Positions 42,392 through 51,161 are shown, numbered from the stretch's first letter. The stretch is 64,000 bases of DNA from Ruminococcaceae bacterium FB2012 (GCA_900104495.1 FMXS01000005.1:62001-126000), one strand, 5' to 3'. Notes: generated from the sequence alone by a model not told the origin. Translations and numbers: made by a program.

Positions 42392-42482
42392 ACAAAAAAC
42401 AGACGCCCATTCCTTTTATGCGTCCCGACGGGCCTTTTACGGGCATGACCGGGCACAAAAAGAATGAACGCCTTTGCTCATT
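42392..42482 (-). terminator. Glutamate-synthase operon leader: hexaloop hairpin overlapping terminator
   Basis: On the minus strand AATGAGC / loop AAAGGC / GTTCATT (42463-42482) forms a seven-pair stem, the best of all seven elements. The loop end and 3' strand, GGCGTTCATTCTTTT, can instead pair with AAAAGGAATGGGCGTC (42402-42417, one bulge and several G-U pairs), followed by TGTTTTTTG. An inner GC-rich hairpin fills the loop. Antitermination by the ANTAR protein encoded at the end of this operon is inferred. A poorer loop-like sequence (CCAAGGGTG, near 42372) follows but has no terminator. Confidence 0.78.
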
Positions 42483-42489
42483 TGCAAGT

Positions 42490-42518
42490 ATTATATCGTA
42501 AAAATTCATATCTGTCAA
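42490..42518 (-). promoter_or_regulatory. Consensus promoter of the glutamate-synthase operon
   Basis: On the minus strand TTGACA (42513-42518), 17 bases, TATAAT (42490-42495). The start point near 42483 coincides with the first base of the hexaloop hairpin. Confidence 0.88.
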
Positions 42519-42590
42519 GCGAATTGCACAAATTCGTGAAAATATGCAAGATTTTATACGTTGATATTCAGATATTTGTCGGATATGTGC

Positions 42591-42619
42591 TTGACAAACT
42601 CGGAAAAAGGGTGTATAAT
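42591..42619 (+). promoter_or_regulatory. Consensus promoter of glnN
   Basis: TTGACA (42591-42596), 17 bases, TATAAT (42614-42619). It diverges from the glutamate-synthase promoter, about 70 bases apart. Start point near 42626, just before hairpin P1. Confidence 0.88.
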
Positions 42620-42628
42620 ACGAAACAT

Positions 42629-42686
42629 AGAGGCAAGGACGTCTTGAAGCGGTGCATCATCCGCAAAAGCGTACTTGTCTTTTTTC
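42629..42686 (+). terminator. glnN leader: hexaloop hairpin P1 overlapping terminator T1
   Basis: P1 is GAGGC (42630-42634) / loop AAGGAC / GTCTT (42641-42645), five pairs. The alternative fold pairs AGAGGCAAGGACG with CGTACTTGTCTTTT (42670-42683), with one mismatch and G-U pairs, followed by T residues; an inner hairpin GCGG...CCGC closes the loop. The first 14 bases of P1 are the same as in the amtB leader. Confidence 0.72.
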
Positions 42687-42719
42687 GTATAGGGAAGACT
42701 TCTTCCTGAAAATTTAGAT

Positions 42720-42775
42720 GGGGGCAACGGTGTCTCCGGTGCAGAGCTGAAAGGCCCGCACCGGGGACACTATTG
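42720..42775 (+). terminator. glnN leader: hexaloop hairpin P2 overlapping terminator T2
   Basis: P2 is GGGGGC (42720-42725) / loop AACGGT / GTCTCC (42732-42737), six pairs. From 42730 on, GTGTCTCCGGTGC pairs with GCACCGGGGACAC (42758-42770) in a 13-pair terminator with one G-U. The following tract TATTGCTTT is weak in T, so termination may be less efficient than in the amtB leader. Confidence 0.78.
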
Positions 42776-42816
42776 CTTTGAGGCTTTCGGCCCGACCACG
42801 AACGGAGGAAATAAAA

Positions 42817-44913
42817 ATGAGCACAGTACCCGAGTTATTCGCAAGCAAGGTCTTTGATGACAGAGTAATGAAATCGAAACTTTCCTCGAAGGTTTATAAT
42901 TCATTGAAGAATACTATCGACCTTGGCACCAAGCTGGACCCGACAGTAGCCGAGGCCGTGGCTCAGGCCATGAAGGAATGGGCCGTTGAGCAGGGAGCCA
43001 CACATTACACCCACTGGTTCCAGCCGCTGACAGGCATCACCGCCGAGAAGCACGACAGCTTCATCTCGCCTTCTCCCGACGGCAGAGTCATCATGGACTT
43101 CTCCGGCAAGGAGCTTATCAAGGGCGAGCCGGATGCTTCCTCTTTCCCCTCCGGCGGACTGAGAGCCACCTTTGAGGCCAGAGGCTATACCGCCTGGGAC
43201 CCCACGTCCTATGCGTTCATTAAAGGAAAGACGCTTTGCATCCCCACCGCCTTCTGTTCCTACGGCGGCGAGGCTCTCGATAAGAAAACTCCGCTTCTGC
43301 GTTCGATGCAGGCCCTCAACAAGCAGGCGCTGCGTATCCTGAAGCTCTTCGGAAACGACCAGGTAAAGCACGTTACCACTTCGGTGGGCCCGGAGCAGGA
43401 ATACTTCCTCATTCCCCAGGAGCTTTACAACAAGCGCAAGGATCTGATCTACACGGGACGCACTCTTTTCGGTGCGAAGCCTCCCAAGGGCCAGGAGCTG
43501 GACGACCATTACTTCGGCGTCATCAAGCCCAGAGTTGAGGCTTACATGAACGACCTCAACGAGGAACTGTGGAAGCTGGGCATCCTTGCCAAGACACAGC
43601 ATAACGAAGTGGCTCCCGCCCAGCACGAGCTGGCTCCGATCTACGCCACCACCAATATCGCCACCGACCACAACCAGCTGACTATGGAGATCATGCAGAA
43701 GGTTGCCAAGAAGCACGGCCTTGTGTGCCTGCTCCACGAGAAGCCCTTCGCAGGCGTGAACGGCTCCGGCAAGCATAACAACTGGTCCATTTCCACCGAC
43801 ACCGGCGTGAACCTGCTGACTCCCGGCGAAACTCCTTACGAGAACGCACAGTTCCTGCTGTTCCTCTGCGCGGTCATCAAGGCCGTGGACGACTACCAGG
43901 ATCTGCTCCGCATCTCCGTCGCCACCGCGGGCAACGATCACAGACTGGGTGCCAACGAGGCGCCTCCGGCAGTTATCTCCATCTTCCTCGGCGAGGAGCT
44001 CCAGGGCATCCTTGACGCTATCGAGACCGATACGCCTTATGCCGGCGTGGAGAAGAAGGTCATGAAGCTGGGCGTAAGCGTGCTTCCGAGATTCACCAGA
44101 GACACCACCGACCGCAACAGGACCTCGCCCTTCGCCTTCACCGGCAACAAGTTCGAGTTCCGTATGCTGGGCTCCTCCAACTCCATTGCCTGCGCCAACA
44201 TCATGCTCAATGCGGCAGTTGCAGAGAGTCTGAAGATCTACGCCGACCGTCTTGAAGCCGCCGACAACTTTGAAGAGAAACTTCACGAGATGATCAAGAA
44301 GACTATCACCGATCACAAGAGGATCATCTTCAACGGCAACGGCTACGACGACGCCTGGATCAAGGAAGCCACGGAAGTCCGCGGACTGCTGAACTACAGG
44401 ACCACTCCCGACGCTATCCCTCACCTTATGGACGAGAAGAACGTGAAGATGCTCACCGAGCACAAGGTCTTCACCGAAGCCGAGCTGAGAAGCCGTACAG
44501 AGATCACCTTGGAGAACTACTGCAAGGCAGTTGTCATCGAGGCCAACACCATGGAGCTTCTGGCCCGGAGAGAGATCCTTCCGGCTATCGAGGAATATGC
44601 GGCCTTCGTAGCAAAGACCGCCAACGCGAAGAAGTCGCTGGCCACCGACCTGGCCTGCACCTACGAGACCGAGACGGTAAGGCGCCTGTCCCAGCTGGCA
44701 TCGGACGCATACAAGAGCCTTGACGAGCTTGATGCCGCTCTTGAGAAGGTACAGAGCGCACCCAACGTTATCGAAACGGGATACCTTATCCGCGACGAGC
44801 TTCTCGGAGTTATGGACAAGCTCCGCGCCTCCTGCGACGAAGCGGAAACAATCACAGCCTCGAAGTTCTGGCCCTTCCCGACCTACGACGAGCTGCTGTT
44901 CGGAGTCAAGTAA
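42817..44913 (+). CDS. glnN: Glutamine synthetase, type III
   Basis: 698 residues, typical of the large dodecameric GSIII found in Bacteroides, Ruminococcus and relatives. The start at 42817 follows CGGAGGAAA. Diagnostic segments: FPSGGLRATFEARGYTAWDPTSYAF near residue 115, HNEVAPAQHELAPIYATTN, NGSGKHNNWSIST and RNRTSPFAFTGNKFEFRMLGSSNS. It makes glutamine from glutamate and ammonium. The window therefore codes for two unrelated GS types under separate ANTAR-type leaders; in Ruminococcus albus GSIII is known to respond to ammonium, which fits the attenuators here. Confidence 0.96.
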   Translation: MSTVPELFASKVFDDRVMKSKLSSKVYNSLKNTIDLGTKLDPTVAEAVAQAMKEWAVEQGATHYTHWFQPLTGITAEKHDSFISPSPDGRVIMDFSGKELIKGEPDASSFPSGGLRATFEARGYTAWDPTSYAFIKGKTLCIPTAFCSYGGEALDKKTPLLRSMQALNKQALRILKLFGNDQVKHVTTSVGPEQEYFLIPQELYNKRKDLIYTGRTLFGAKPPKGQELDDHYFGVIKPRVEAYMNDLNEELWKLGILAKTQHNEVAPAQHELAPIYATTNIATDHNQLTMEIMQKVAKKHGLVCLLHEKPFAGVNGSGKHNNWSISTDTGVNLLTPGETPYENAQFLLFLCAVIKAVDDYQDLLRISVATAGNDHRLGANEAPPAVISIFLGEELQGILDAIETDTPYAGVEKKVMKLGVSVLPRFTRDTTDRNRTSPFAFTGNKFEFRMLGSSNSIACANIMLNAAVAESLKIYADRLEAADNFEEKLHEMIKKTITDHKRIIFNGNGYDDAWIKEATEVRGLLNYRTTPDAIPHLMDEKNVKMLTEHKVFTEAELRSRTEITLENYCKAVVIEANTMELLARREILPAIEEYAAFVAKTANAKKSLATDLACTYETETVRRLSQLASDAYKSLDELDAALEKVQSAPNVIETGYLIRDELLGVMDKLRASCDEAETITASKFWPFPTYDELLFGVK

Positions 44914-44953
44914 GCTTTCTTCTGTTTTTTACTCACCTACATTTACGGAACAT

Positions 44954-44992
44954 GGCTGCCGCAGAAATACGGCAGCCGAGTTCTGTTTTATA
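44954..44992 (+). terminator. Intrinsic terminator of glnN
   Basis: GGCTGCCG pairs with CGGCAGCC around an eight-base loop, followed by GAGTTCTGTTTTAT. The T-run begins seven bases after the stem, so efficiency is uncertain. Confidence 0.6.
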
Positions 44993-45056
44993 ATTGACAG
45001 TTTTTCGGTCTGTTTATTCGCTGCCGGCTGTCAGCTTAAATACTGGAGGAATCAAT

Positions 45057-46637
45057 ATGTGCTGTATAATGGGCTGGTGTTCGGCTAAGGCCGACAGAGA
45101 GCTGATGATAAAATGTTTTGAAAGGACAAAGTCGAGAGGCCCGGACGATACGCGGTTCGCGGAGGTCCCCGGCGGGGTGCTGGGGTTCCACAGGCTGTCT
45201 ATCATGGGCCTTACCCCCGAGGGTATGCAGCCCTTCCGGCTGGGGAACAGCTATGTGGTCTGCAACGGCGAGCTTTACGGCTTCGCAAAGCTGAGGGATG
45301 AGCTTATCGCCAAGGGCTACAGCTTTCAGAGCGATTCCGACTGCGAGATCCTGCTTCCCCTTTGGGAGCAGTACGGCGCGGAGATGTTCGGGATGCTGGA
45401 CGCGGAATTTGCCTGCATCATCTATGACAGTGAGACAGAGAAGTTCATCGCGGCCCGTGACCCTATCGGCATCCGTCCGCTTTACTACGGCTTTGACGGG
45501 GAGGGGGCTCCCGTGTTTGCCAGCGAGCCTCAGAACCTGGTGGACATCTGCGATGAGATCATGCCCTTCCCTCCGGGGCACTATTACGACGGGGAATTCC
45601 ACTGCTACTGCGACATCGCCAAGGTGGACGCCGTGTGTCACGACAGTCACGAAGCGATATACAAAAACATCCACGACAAGCTGGTGGAAGGCGTGAAAAA
45701 GCGCCTTATCGCGGACGCGAAAGTCGGCTTCCTGCTTTCCGGCGGACTGGATTCCTCCCTTGTGTGTGCTATCGCTCAGAACTGTTCCCAAAAGCCGATA
45801 CGCACCTTTGCCATCGGCATGAGCGAGGACGCCATCGACCTTAAATACGCCAAGGAGACCGCGGATTTCATCGGTTCGGAGCATACCGAGGTCATCATCA
45901 CCAAGGAGGACGTAATCGCGGCGCTGGATGAAGTGGTACGGCTCCTCGGCACATTTGACATCACGACTATCAGAGCCAGCGTGGGAATGTATCTTGTCTG
46001 CAAGGCGATACACGAGCAGACGGACATCCGTGTCATCCTCACGGGAGAGATCAGCGACGAGCTCTTCGGCTACAAGTACACCGACTTCGCCCCCTCGGCG
46101 GAGGAATTCCAGAAGGAAGCGGAGAAGCGCGTCCGGGAGCTTCATATGTACGACGTTCTCCGCGCGGACAGATGCATCTCCGTAAACTCCCTTGAAGCGC
46201 GGGTGCCCTTCGGCGATCTGGACTTTGTGAAATACGTCATGTCCATCGACCCGCAAAAGAAGCTGAACACCTACGGCAAGGGCAAATACCTGCTGCGCAA
46301 GGCCTTCGAGCCCGACGGCATCCTTCCCGAAAGCATTCTCTGGCGTGAGAAGGCGGCCTTCTCCGACGCGGTGGGACATTCTCTGGTAAACTATCTGAAA
46401 GCCTACGCCGAAGAATACTACACCGACAGCGAATACGAGGAGCTGAGGCAGAAATACAGCCACGCCCAGCCCTTCACCAAGGAGTCCCTGCTTTACCGTG
46501 AGATCTTCGAGAAATACTATCCCGGCCAGGGACGCATGATCGTGGACTTCTGGATGCCCAACAAGAGCTGGGAAGGCTGCAACGTAAACGATCCGTCGGC
46601 GAGAGTGCTTTCAAACTACGGCGCAAGCGCTGTTTGA
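45057..46637 (+). CDS. asnB: Asparagine synthetase B (glutamine-hydrolysing)
   Basis: 526 residues. GGAGGAATCAAT lies before the ATG at 45057. Cys2 (MCCIMGW) is the amidotransferase nucleophile after Met removal; Arg and Asn/Gly glutamine contacts are in LGFHRLSIMG and VVCNGELYGF. The synthetase half has the PP-motif LLSGGLDSSLVCA and the C-terminal LEARVPFGDLDFVKYVMSI and KYLLRKAF segments. It makes asparagine from aspartate, ATP and glutamine. It is the first of three consecutive glutamine-dependent enzymes. I see no hexaloop attenuator in its short leader. Confidence 0.95.
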   Translation: MCCIMGWCSAKADRELMIKCFERTKSRGPDDTRFAEVPGGVLGFHRLSIMGLTPEGMQPFRLGNSYVVCNGELYGFAKLRDELIAKGYSFQSDSDCEILLPLWEQYGAEMFGMLDAEFACIIYDSETEKFIAARDPIGIRPLYYGFDGEGAPVFASEPQNLVDICDEIMPFPPGHYYDGEFHCYCDIAKVDAVCHDSHEAIYKNIHDKLVEGVKKRLIADAKVGFLLSGGLDSSLVCAIAQNCSQKPIRTFAIGMSEDAIDLKYAKETADFIGSEHTEVIITKEDVIAALDEVVRLLGTFDITTIRASVGMYLVCKAIHEQTDIRVILTGEISDELFGYKYTDFAPSAEEFQKEAEKRVRELHMYDVLRADRCISVNSLEARVPFGDLDFVKYVMSIDPQKKLNTYGKGKYLLRKAFEPDGILPESILWREKAAFSDAVGHSLVNYLKAYAEEYYTDSEYEELRQKYSHAQPFTKESLLYREIFEKYYPGQGRMIVDFWMPNKSWEGCNVNDPSARVLSNYGASAV

Positions 46638-46679
46638 TGCTTTTGCATTGTGCATTGTAATTACCGGGAGGGTGTAAAA

Positions 46680-48284
46680 ATGAGGAAGTATATTTTCGTT
46701 ACCGGCGGAGTGGTCTCCGGACTGGGAAAGGGCATCACGGCAGCATCGCTGGGACGGCTGCTGAAGGCCCGGGGGCTGGTGGTGGCAGCGCAGAAGCTGG
46801 ACCCCTATATCAACGTGGACCCCGGCACCATGAGCCCCTACCAGCACGGCGAGGTCTACGTCACCGAGGACGGTGCCGAGACCGATCTTGACCTGGGGCA
46901 TTACGAGCGGTTCATCGACGAGGACCTGAACAAGTTCTCCAACCTCACCACGGGCAAGGTCTACTGGAACGTGCTGAGCAAGGAGCGCCGGGGAGAATAT
47001 CTCGGCTCCACGGTGCAGGTCATTCCCCATATCACCAACGAGATCAAGGAATTCGTCTATTCGGTGGGAAAGAAGACCGACGCTGACGTTATCATCACCG
47101 AGATCGGCGGCACCATAGGCGACATCGAATCCCAGCCCTTCATTGAGGCCGCAAGGCAGATCTCTCTTGAAGTGGGACGGGAGAACGCGCTGTTCATCCA
47201 CGTTACGCTGGTGCCCTTCCTCAGCGGCTCGGACGAGCATAAGTCCAAGCCCACCCAGCATTCCGTCAAGGAGCTCCAGGGCATGGGAGTTCATCCTGAC
47301 ATCATCGTGCTTCGGTGCGACAGGCCCCTTGAGGAATCCATATTCCGCAAGATCGCGCTGTTCTGCAATGTTCAGCCCGAATGCGTCATCGAGAACCTCA
47401 CCCTTCCCGATCTTTACGAGGCCCCGCTGATGCTGGAGAGGTCCAATTTTTCCGAGGTGGTATGCCGCCGCCTCGGCATTACCGCTCCCCGTCCTCAACT
47501 GGACGAGTGGCGCAAAATGGTGGAGCGCATCAAGTCGGCGGAGGGAAGAGTCACCATTGCCCTTGTGGGAAAATATACAGAGCTTCACGACGCCTATCTT
47601 TCCGTGGCGGAGGCTCTCCGTCACGCGGGATATGCTATCGGCAGGCACGTTGATATAAAGTGGGTGGATTCGGAAAAGCTCACCGAGGAGAATATCGCCG
47701 CCGCACTTGAAGGCGCCTCGGGAGTCATCGTTCCCGGAGGCTTCGGCGGACGGGGCATCGAAGGCATGATAACCGCCGTAAAATACGCCCGTGAAACGGG
47801 GATGCCCTTCTTCGGCATCTGCCTCGGGATGCAGATAGCGGTCATCGAGTACGCAAGGAACGTCTGCGGGATCGCCGACGCGGACTCCGGCGAGTTCAAC
47901 GAGCTTTGCAAAAACAAGGTCATCGACTTCATGCCGGGACAGAGCGACACCATTGAAAAGGGCGGCACCCTTCGCCTCGGAGCTTATCCCTGCGTGATAG
48001 GCAAGGGAACGGTCATGGAGCGGTGCTACGGAGTCAGCGAGATCAGCGAGCGTCACCGTCACCGTTACGAAGTGAACAACGACTACCGTGTGCGCCTTAC
48101 AGAAGCGGGCCTCACTCTCAGCGGCATTTCCCCCGACGGCAGGCTGGTGGAGACCGTGGAGCTTTCCGACCGTGATTTTTACGTCGGCGTGCAGTTCCAC
48201 CCGGAGTTCAAGAGCCGTCCCAACCGTCCGCATCCGCTGTTTGCGGGCTTTGTAAAGGCCGCTTCGGAGAGGTGCGGGAAATGA
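46680..48284 (+). CDS. pyrG: CTP synthase
   Basis: 534 residues. The start at 46680 follows GGGAGGGTG. N-terminal synthetase: YIFVTGGVVSGLGKGITAASLGRLLKARG, DPYINVDPGTMSPYQHGEVYVTEDGAETDLDLGHYERF in strict family form, and EIGGTIGDIESQPF. C-terminal class I amidotransferase with GGFGGRGIEGM, the nucleophile Cys in FFGICLGMQIA and VQFHPEF. It makes CTP from UTP with glutamine. Its stop overlaps the purF start (ATGA). Gene order asnB-pyrG-purF groups glutamine users. Confidence 0.97.
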   Translation: MRKYIFVTGGVVSGLGKGITAASLGRLLKARGLVVAAQKLDPYINVDPGTMSPYQHGEVYVTEDGAETDLDLGHYERFIDEDLNKFSNLTTGKVYWNVLSKERRGEYLGSTVQVIPHITNEIKEFVYSVGKKTDADVIITEIGGTIGDIESQPFIEAARQISLEVGRENALFIHVTLVPFLSGSDEHKSKPTQHSVKELQGMGVHPDIIVLRCDRPLEESIFRKIALFCNVQPECVIENLTLPDLYEAPLMLERSNFSEVVCRRLGITAPRPQLDEWRKMVERIKSAEGRVTIALVGKYTELHDAYLSVAEALRHAGYAIGRHVDIKWVDSEKLTEENIAAALEGASGVIVPGGFGGRGIEGMITAVKYARETGMPFFGICLGMQIAVIEYARNVCGIADADSGEFNELCKNKVIDFMPGQSDTIEKGGTLRLGAYPCVIGKGTVMERCYGVSEISERHRHRYEVNNDYRVRLTEAGLTLSGISPDGRLVETVELSDRDFYVGVQFHPEFKSRPNRPHPLFAGFVKAASERCGK

Positions 48285-49702
48285 GCGGTCTGCGTGAGGA
48301 ATGCGGAGTATTCGGCATATGGTCGCCGGTGAAGTCGGCGCTGGCCGAAACGGTCTACTACGGGCTTTACGCCCTCCAGCACCGGGGACAGGAGGGCTGC
48401 GGCATAGCCGTCTGCGAGGAAGGCGTCATCACCGCTCACAAGGATGTGGGCCTTGTGGGTGAGGTATTCACTCCGGAGGTGCTGAGGAGCCTTCCCAAAG
48501 GAAATATGGCGGTGGGACACGTCCGCTACTCCACCACCGGCGGGAACGAGCGCCGAAACTGTCAGCCCATAGTCGTCAACCACCGCAAGGGACGCATGGC
48601 GCTGGCTCACAACGGGAACCTCTCCAACGCTTCGGAGCTGAGAAACGAGCTGGAGATGTCCGGGGCGATATTCCACACCACCTCCGACACCGAGACTATC
48701 GCCTACATAATCACGAAGCAGCGCCTTCGGACGGATTCCATCGAAGAAGCGGTGCTGGCGGCGATGAACGTCATCGAGGGGGCCTATTCACTTGTGGTCA
48801 TGTCCCCGGCGAAGCTCATCGCAGTGCGGGACCCTTACGGCTTCCGTCCGCTGTGCTTCGGAGAAATGCCTGACGGTTCCTATGTCATCGCCTCGGAAAG
48901 CTGTGCGCTGACCGCCGTGGGAGCAAAATTCAAGCGGGACTTGGAGCCCGGAGAGATGCTGGTGTTTTCCAGAGAGGGCATAAGGTCCGAGAGGAAAAAC
49001 TGCGGGAAGAAGCGTCATCACAGCTGTGTGTTTGAATACATCTACTTTGCCCGTCCCGATTCGGTCATCGACGGCGTATCGGTACACGGGGCGCGTCTGC
49101 GGGCAGGCGAGATACTGGCGCAGAGCTGTCCCGCGGAGGCGGACGTGGTCATAGGCGTGCCGGATTCGGGCCTTGACGCCGCCCTGGGATTTTCCCGGGC
49201 CTCGGGCATTCCCTACGGCATCGGGCTTATCAAGAACAAATACATCGCAAGGACCTTCATCTCCCCGGGACAGTCCTCCCGGACGGACAAGGTGCGCATC
49301 AAGCTGTCGGCAGTGCCGGAAACGGTGGCGGGCAAGCGGGTGGTGCTGGTGGACGATTCCATCGTCCGCGGGACCACGGGAGGACGCATCGTCTCCCTGC
49401 TGCGGGAGGCGGGAGCCAAGGAGATACACTTCCGGGTATCGGCTCCGCCCTTCCTTCATCCCTGCTACTACGGCACGGACATCGACTCGGAGGACTGCCT
49501 TATCGCCTGCCGTCACACCGAAGCGGAGATAGCGCAGATAATGGGCGCGGACAGTCTCGGTTATCTGCCTGCGGAGAAGCTGGCGGTCCTGGCGGGACAC
49601 AGCGGCATCTGCAAGGCCTGCTTCACGGGGAAATATCCCACAGCGGTCCCCAGCGAGGCCCACAAGGACAAGTATGAAATGAAGATAAAAGAAAACGGCT
49701 GA
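48281..49702 (+). CDS. purF: Amidophosphoribosyltransferase
   Basis: 473 residues, first step of purine synthesis. The start at 48281 overlaps the pyrG stop. A seven-residue leader (MSGLREE) precedes the nucleophile Cys8 in CGVFGI, as in Bacillus-type PurF that is processed. Other motifs: LQHRGQEGCGIA, VGHVRYSTTGGN, and the four cysteines expected for the structural 4Fe-4S cluster of the Bacillus-type enzyme, including HSGICKACFTGKYP at the C-terminus. The PRPP loop is VVLVDDSIVRGTTG. No other pur gene is near. Confidence 0.95.
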   Translation: MSGLREECGVFGIWSPVKSALAETVYYGLYALQHRGQEGCGIAVCEEGVITAHKDVGLVGEVFTPEVLRSLPKGNMAVGHVRYSTTGGNERRNCQPIVVNHRKGRMALAHNGNLSNASELRNELEMSGAIFHTTSDTETIAYIITKQRLRTDSIEEAVLAAMNVIEGAYSLVVMSPAKLIAVRDPYGFRPLCFGEMPDGSYVIASESCALTAVGAKFKRDLEPGEMLVFSREGIRSERKNCGKKRHHSCVFEYIYFARPDSVIDGVSVHGARLRAGEILAQSCPAEADVVIGVPDSGLDAALGFSRASGIPYGIGLIKNKYIARTFISPGQSSRTDKVRIKLSAVPETVAGKRVVLVDDSIVRGTTGGRIVSLLREAGAKEIHFRVSAPPFLHPCYYGTDIDSEDCLIACRHTEAEIAQIMGADSLGYLPAEKLAVLAGHSGICKACFTGKYPTAVPSEAHKDKYEMKIKENG

Positions 49703-49732
49703 AGGGAATATTTTAATAAAGGAGTTTTCACC

Positions 49733-50926
49733 ATGCTAATACCAAACATGAACTATTCACACTTAAAGGACTCGTATCTGTTTTACAACATCGCGCAGAA
49801 GGTGAAGGCTTACAGTGCGGAGCATCCCGGAGAGCATATCTACCGGCTGGGGATAGGGGATGTTTCCCTGCCCCTTTGCGATGCGGTCATCAAAGGGCTC
49901 CATAAGGCCGCCGACGACCAGGCGGAGGCTTCCACCTTCAACGGCTATATGCCCGAGTGCGGAGCGCCTTTCCTCAGAACAGCCGTGGCGGAGCATTACC
50001 GCTCCCGCGGGATAGAACTGTCGGACGACGAGGTGTTCATCTCCAGCGGAGCCTCCGACGAGCTGGGAGACATCCTCGACCTTTTCGATAGGGTGAACCG
50101 CTCGCTTATCATCGAGCCCGCTTATCCCGCTTATGTGGACGCCAATGTCATGGGCGGACGGGAGATCGTGCATCTGCCGTCCTCAAAGGAGAACGGCTTT
50201 CTGCCCCTGCCCGACGAAAGCATCGGCGCGGAGCTGATCTATCTCTGCTCTCCCAACAATCCCACCGGAGCGGTGTTCAACAGGGAACAGCTGAAAGCCT
50301 GGGTGGACTTCGCCAACTCCCGGGGAGCCGTTATCCTCTTTGATGCGGCCTACGAGGCCTTCATCGAGGACGAGAGCCTGCCCCGTTCGATCTTCGAGAT
50401 CGAAGGAGCGAGGACCTGCGCCATTGAGATCTGTTCGCTGTCCAAGACGGCGGGCTTCACGGGAACAAGACTCGGCTACACCGTGATCCCCACGGAGCTG
50501 GAGCGCTGCGGGATGAAGCTGAACGATATGTGGATCCGCAGCCGCACCACCAAGACCAACGGCGTTTCCTACGTCATCCAGCGGGCGGCACTGGAGGTCT
50601 TCACCCCGGAGGGCCAAAGGCAGATCAAGGAGAACATCGAGGTCTACAAGCGTAACGCCCGCGTGATAATGAAGGCTTTGGACAAGCTGGGGATCTGGTA
50701 CACCGGCGGAAAGAACGCTCCCTACATCTGGCTGAAATGCCCCGGAGGCATGGGCAACTGGGAGTTCTTCGACCTGCTGCTGAACAAGGCACAGGTGGTG
50801 GGTACCCCCGGCGAGGGCTTCGGACGCTGCGGCGAGGGATACTTCCGGTTCTCCACCTTCGGCAGCCCGGAGGACACCGCCGAAGCGGCGGAAAGACTGG
50901 TGCGTCTGCTGGGCGCCGCCGAATAA
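49733..50926 (+). CDS. dapL: LL-diaminopimelate aminotransferase
   Basis: 397 residues, AAAGGAG before the ATG. Fold type I PLP enzyme with the PLP lysine in CSLSKTAGFTGTRLGYT, and DapL-type segments YRLGIGDVSLPLCDAVI, FNGYMPECGAPFLRTAVAEHY, LCSPNNPTGAVF and GNWEFFDLLL. It converts tetrahydrodipicolinate to LL-diaminopimelate with glutamate as amino donor, the short route to lysine and cell-wall diaminopimelate used by many Clostridia. It consumes glutamate, which links it to the nitrogen genes upstream. A strong terminator follows. Confidence 0.92.
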   Translation: MLIPNMNYSHLKDSYLFYNIAQKVKAYSAEHPGEHIYRLGIGDVSLPLCDAVIKGLHKAADDQAEASTFNGYMPECGAPFLRTAVAEHYRSRGIELSDDEVFISSGASDELGDILDLFDRVNRSLIIEPAYPAYVDANVMGGREIVHLPSSKENGFLPLPDESIGAELIYLCSPNNPTGAVFNREQLKAWVDFANSRGAVILFDAAYEAFIEDESLPRSIFEIEGARTCAIEICSLSKTAGFTGTRLGYTVIPTELERCGMKLNDMWIRSRTTKTNGVSYVIQRAALEVFTPEGQRQIKENIEVYKRNARVIMKALDKLGIWYTGGKNAPYIWLKCPGGMGNWEFFDLLLNKAQVVGTPGEGFGRCGEGYFRFSTFGSPEDTAEAAERLVRLLGAAE

Positions 50927-50936
50927 ATATCGGGTC

Positions 50937-50980
50937 CGCTCTGCGGAGGGTATCTTTATACCCCCCGCAGAGCGTTTTTT
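50937..50980 (+). terminator. Intrinsic terminator of the asnB-pyrG-purF-dapL group
   Basis: CGCTCTGCGG and CCGCAGAGCG pair, with GGGTAT/ATACCC extending the stem to a four-base loop, followed by TTTTTTGG. Confidence 0.92.
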
Positions 50981-51034
50981 GGGGAACGGACAAACAAGCT
51001 GTTGTCCTGCATCCGAAATATATGTGACATCTTC

Positions 51035-51063
51035 TTGACATAGTTGATAAAACATGGTAAAAT
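51035..51063 (+). promoter_or_regulatory. Promoter of the phosphorelay operon
   Basis: TTGACA (51035-51040), 17 bases, TAAAAT (51058-51063). A leader of about 90 bases contains TTGCACGAAAACGGTGTATGACCGTG, read here only as possible weak structure. One transcript would cover all three phosphorelay genes, which have ATGA overlap or a 34-base gap and no internal terminator. Confidence 0.75.
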
Positions 51064-51161
51064 TATAGTCAAAAGGCACGGCCGTTTTTGTGCATATTTA
51101 CTTGCACGAAAACGGTGTATGACCGTGTTCTCGCACTAAACTTGAAGGGAGTATGGCGGGA

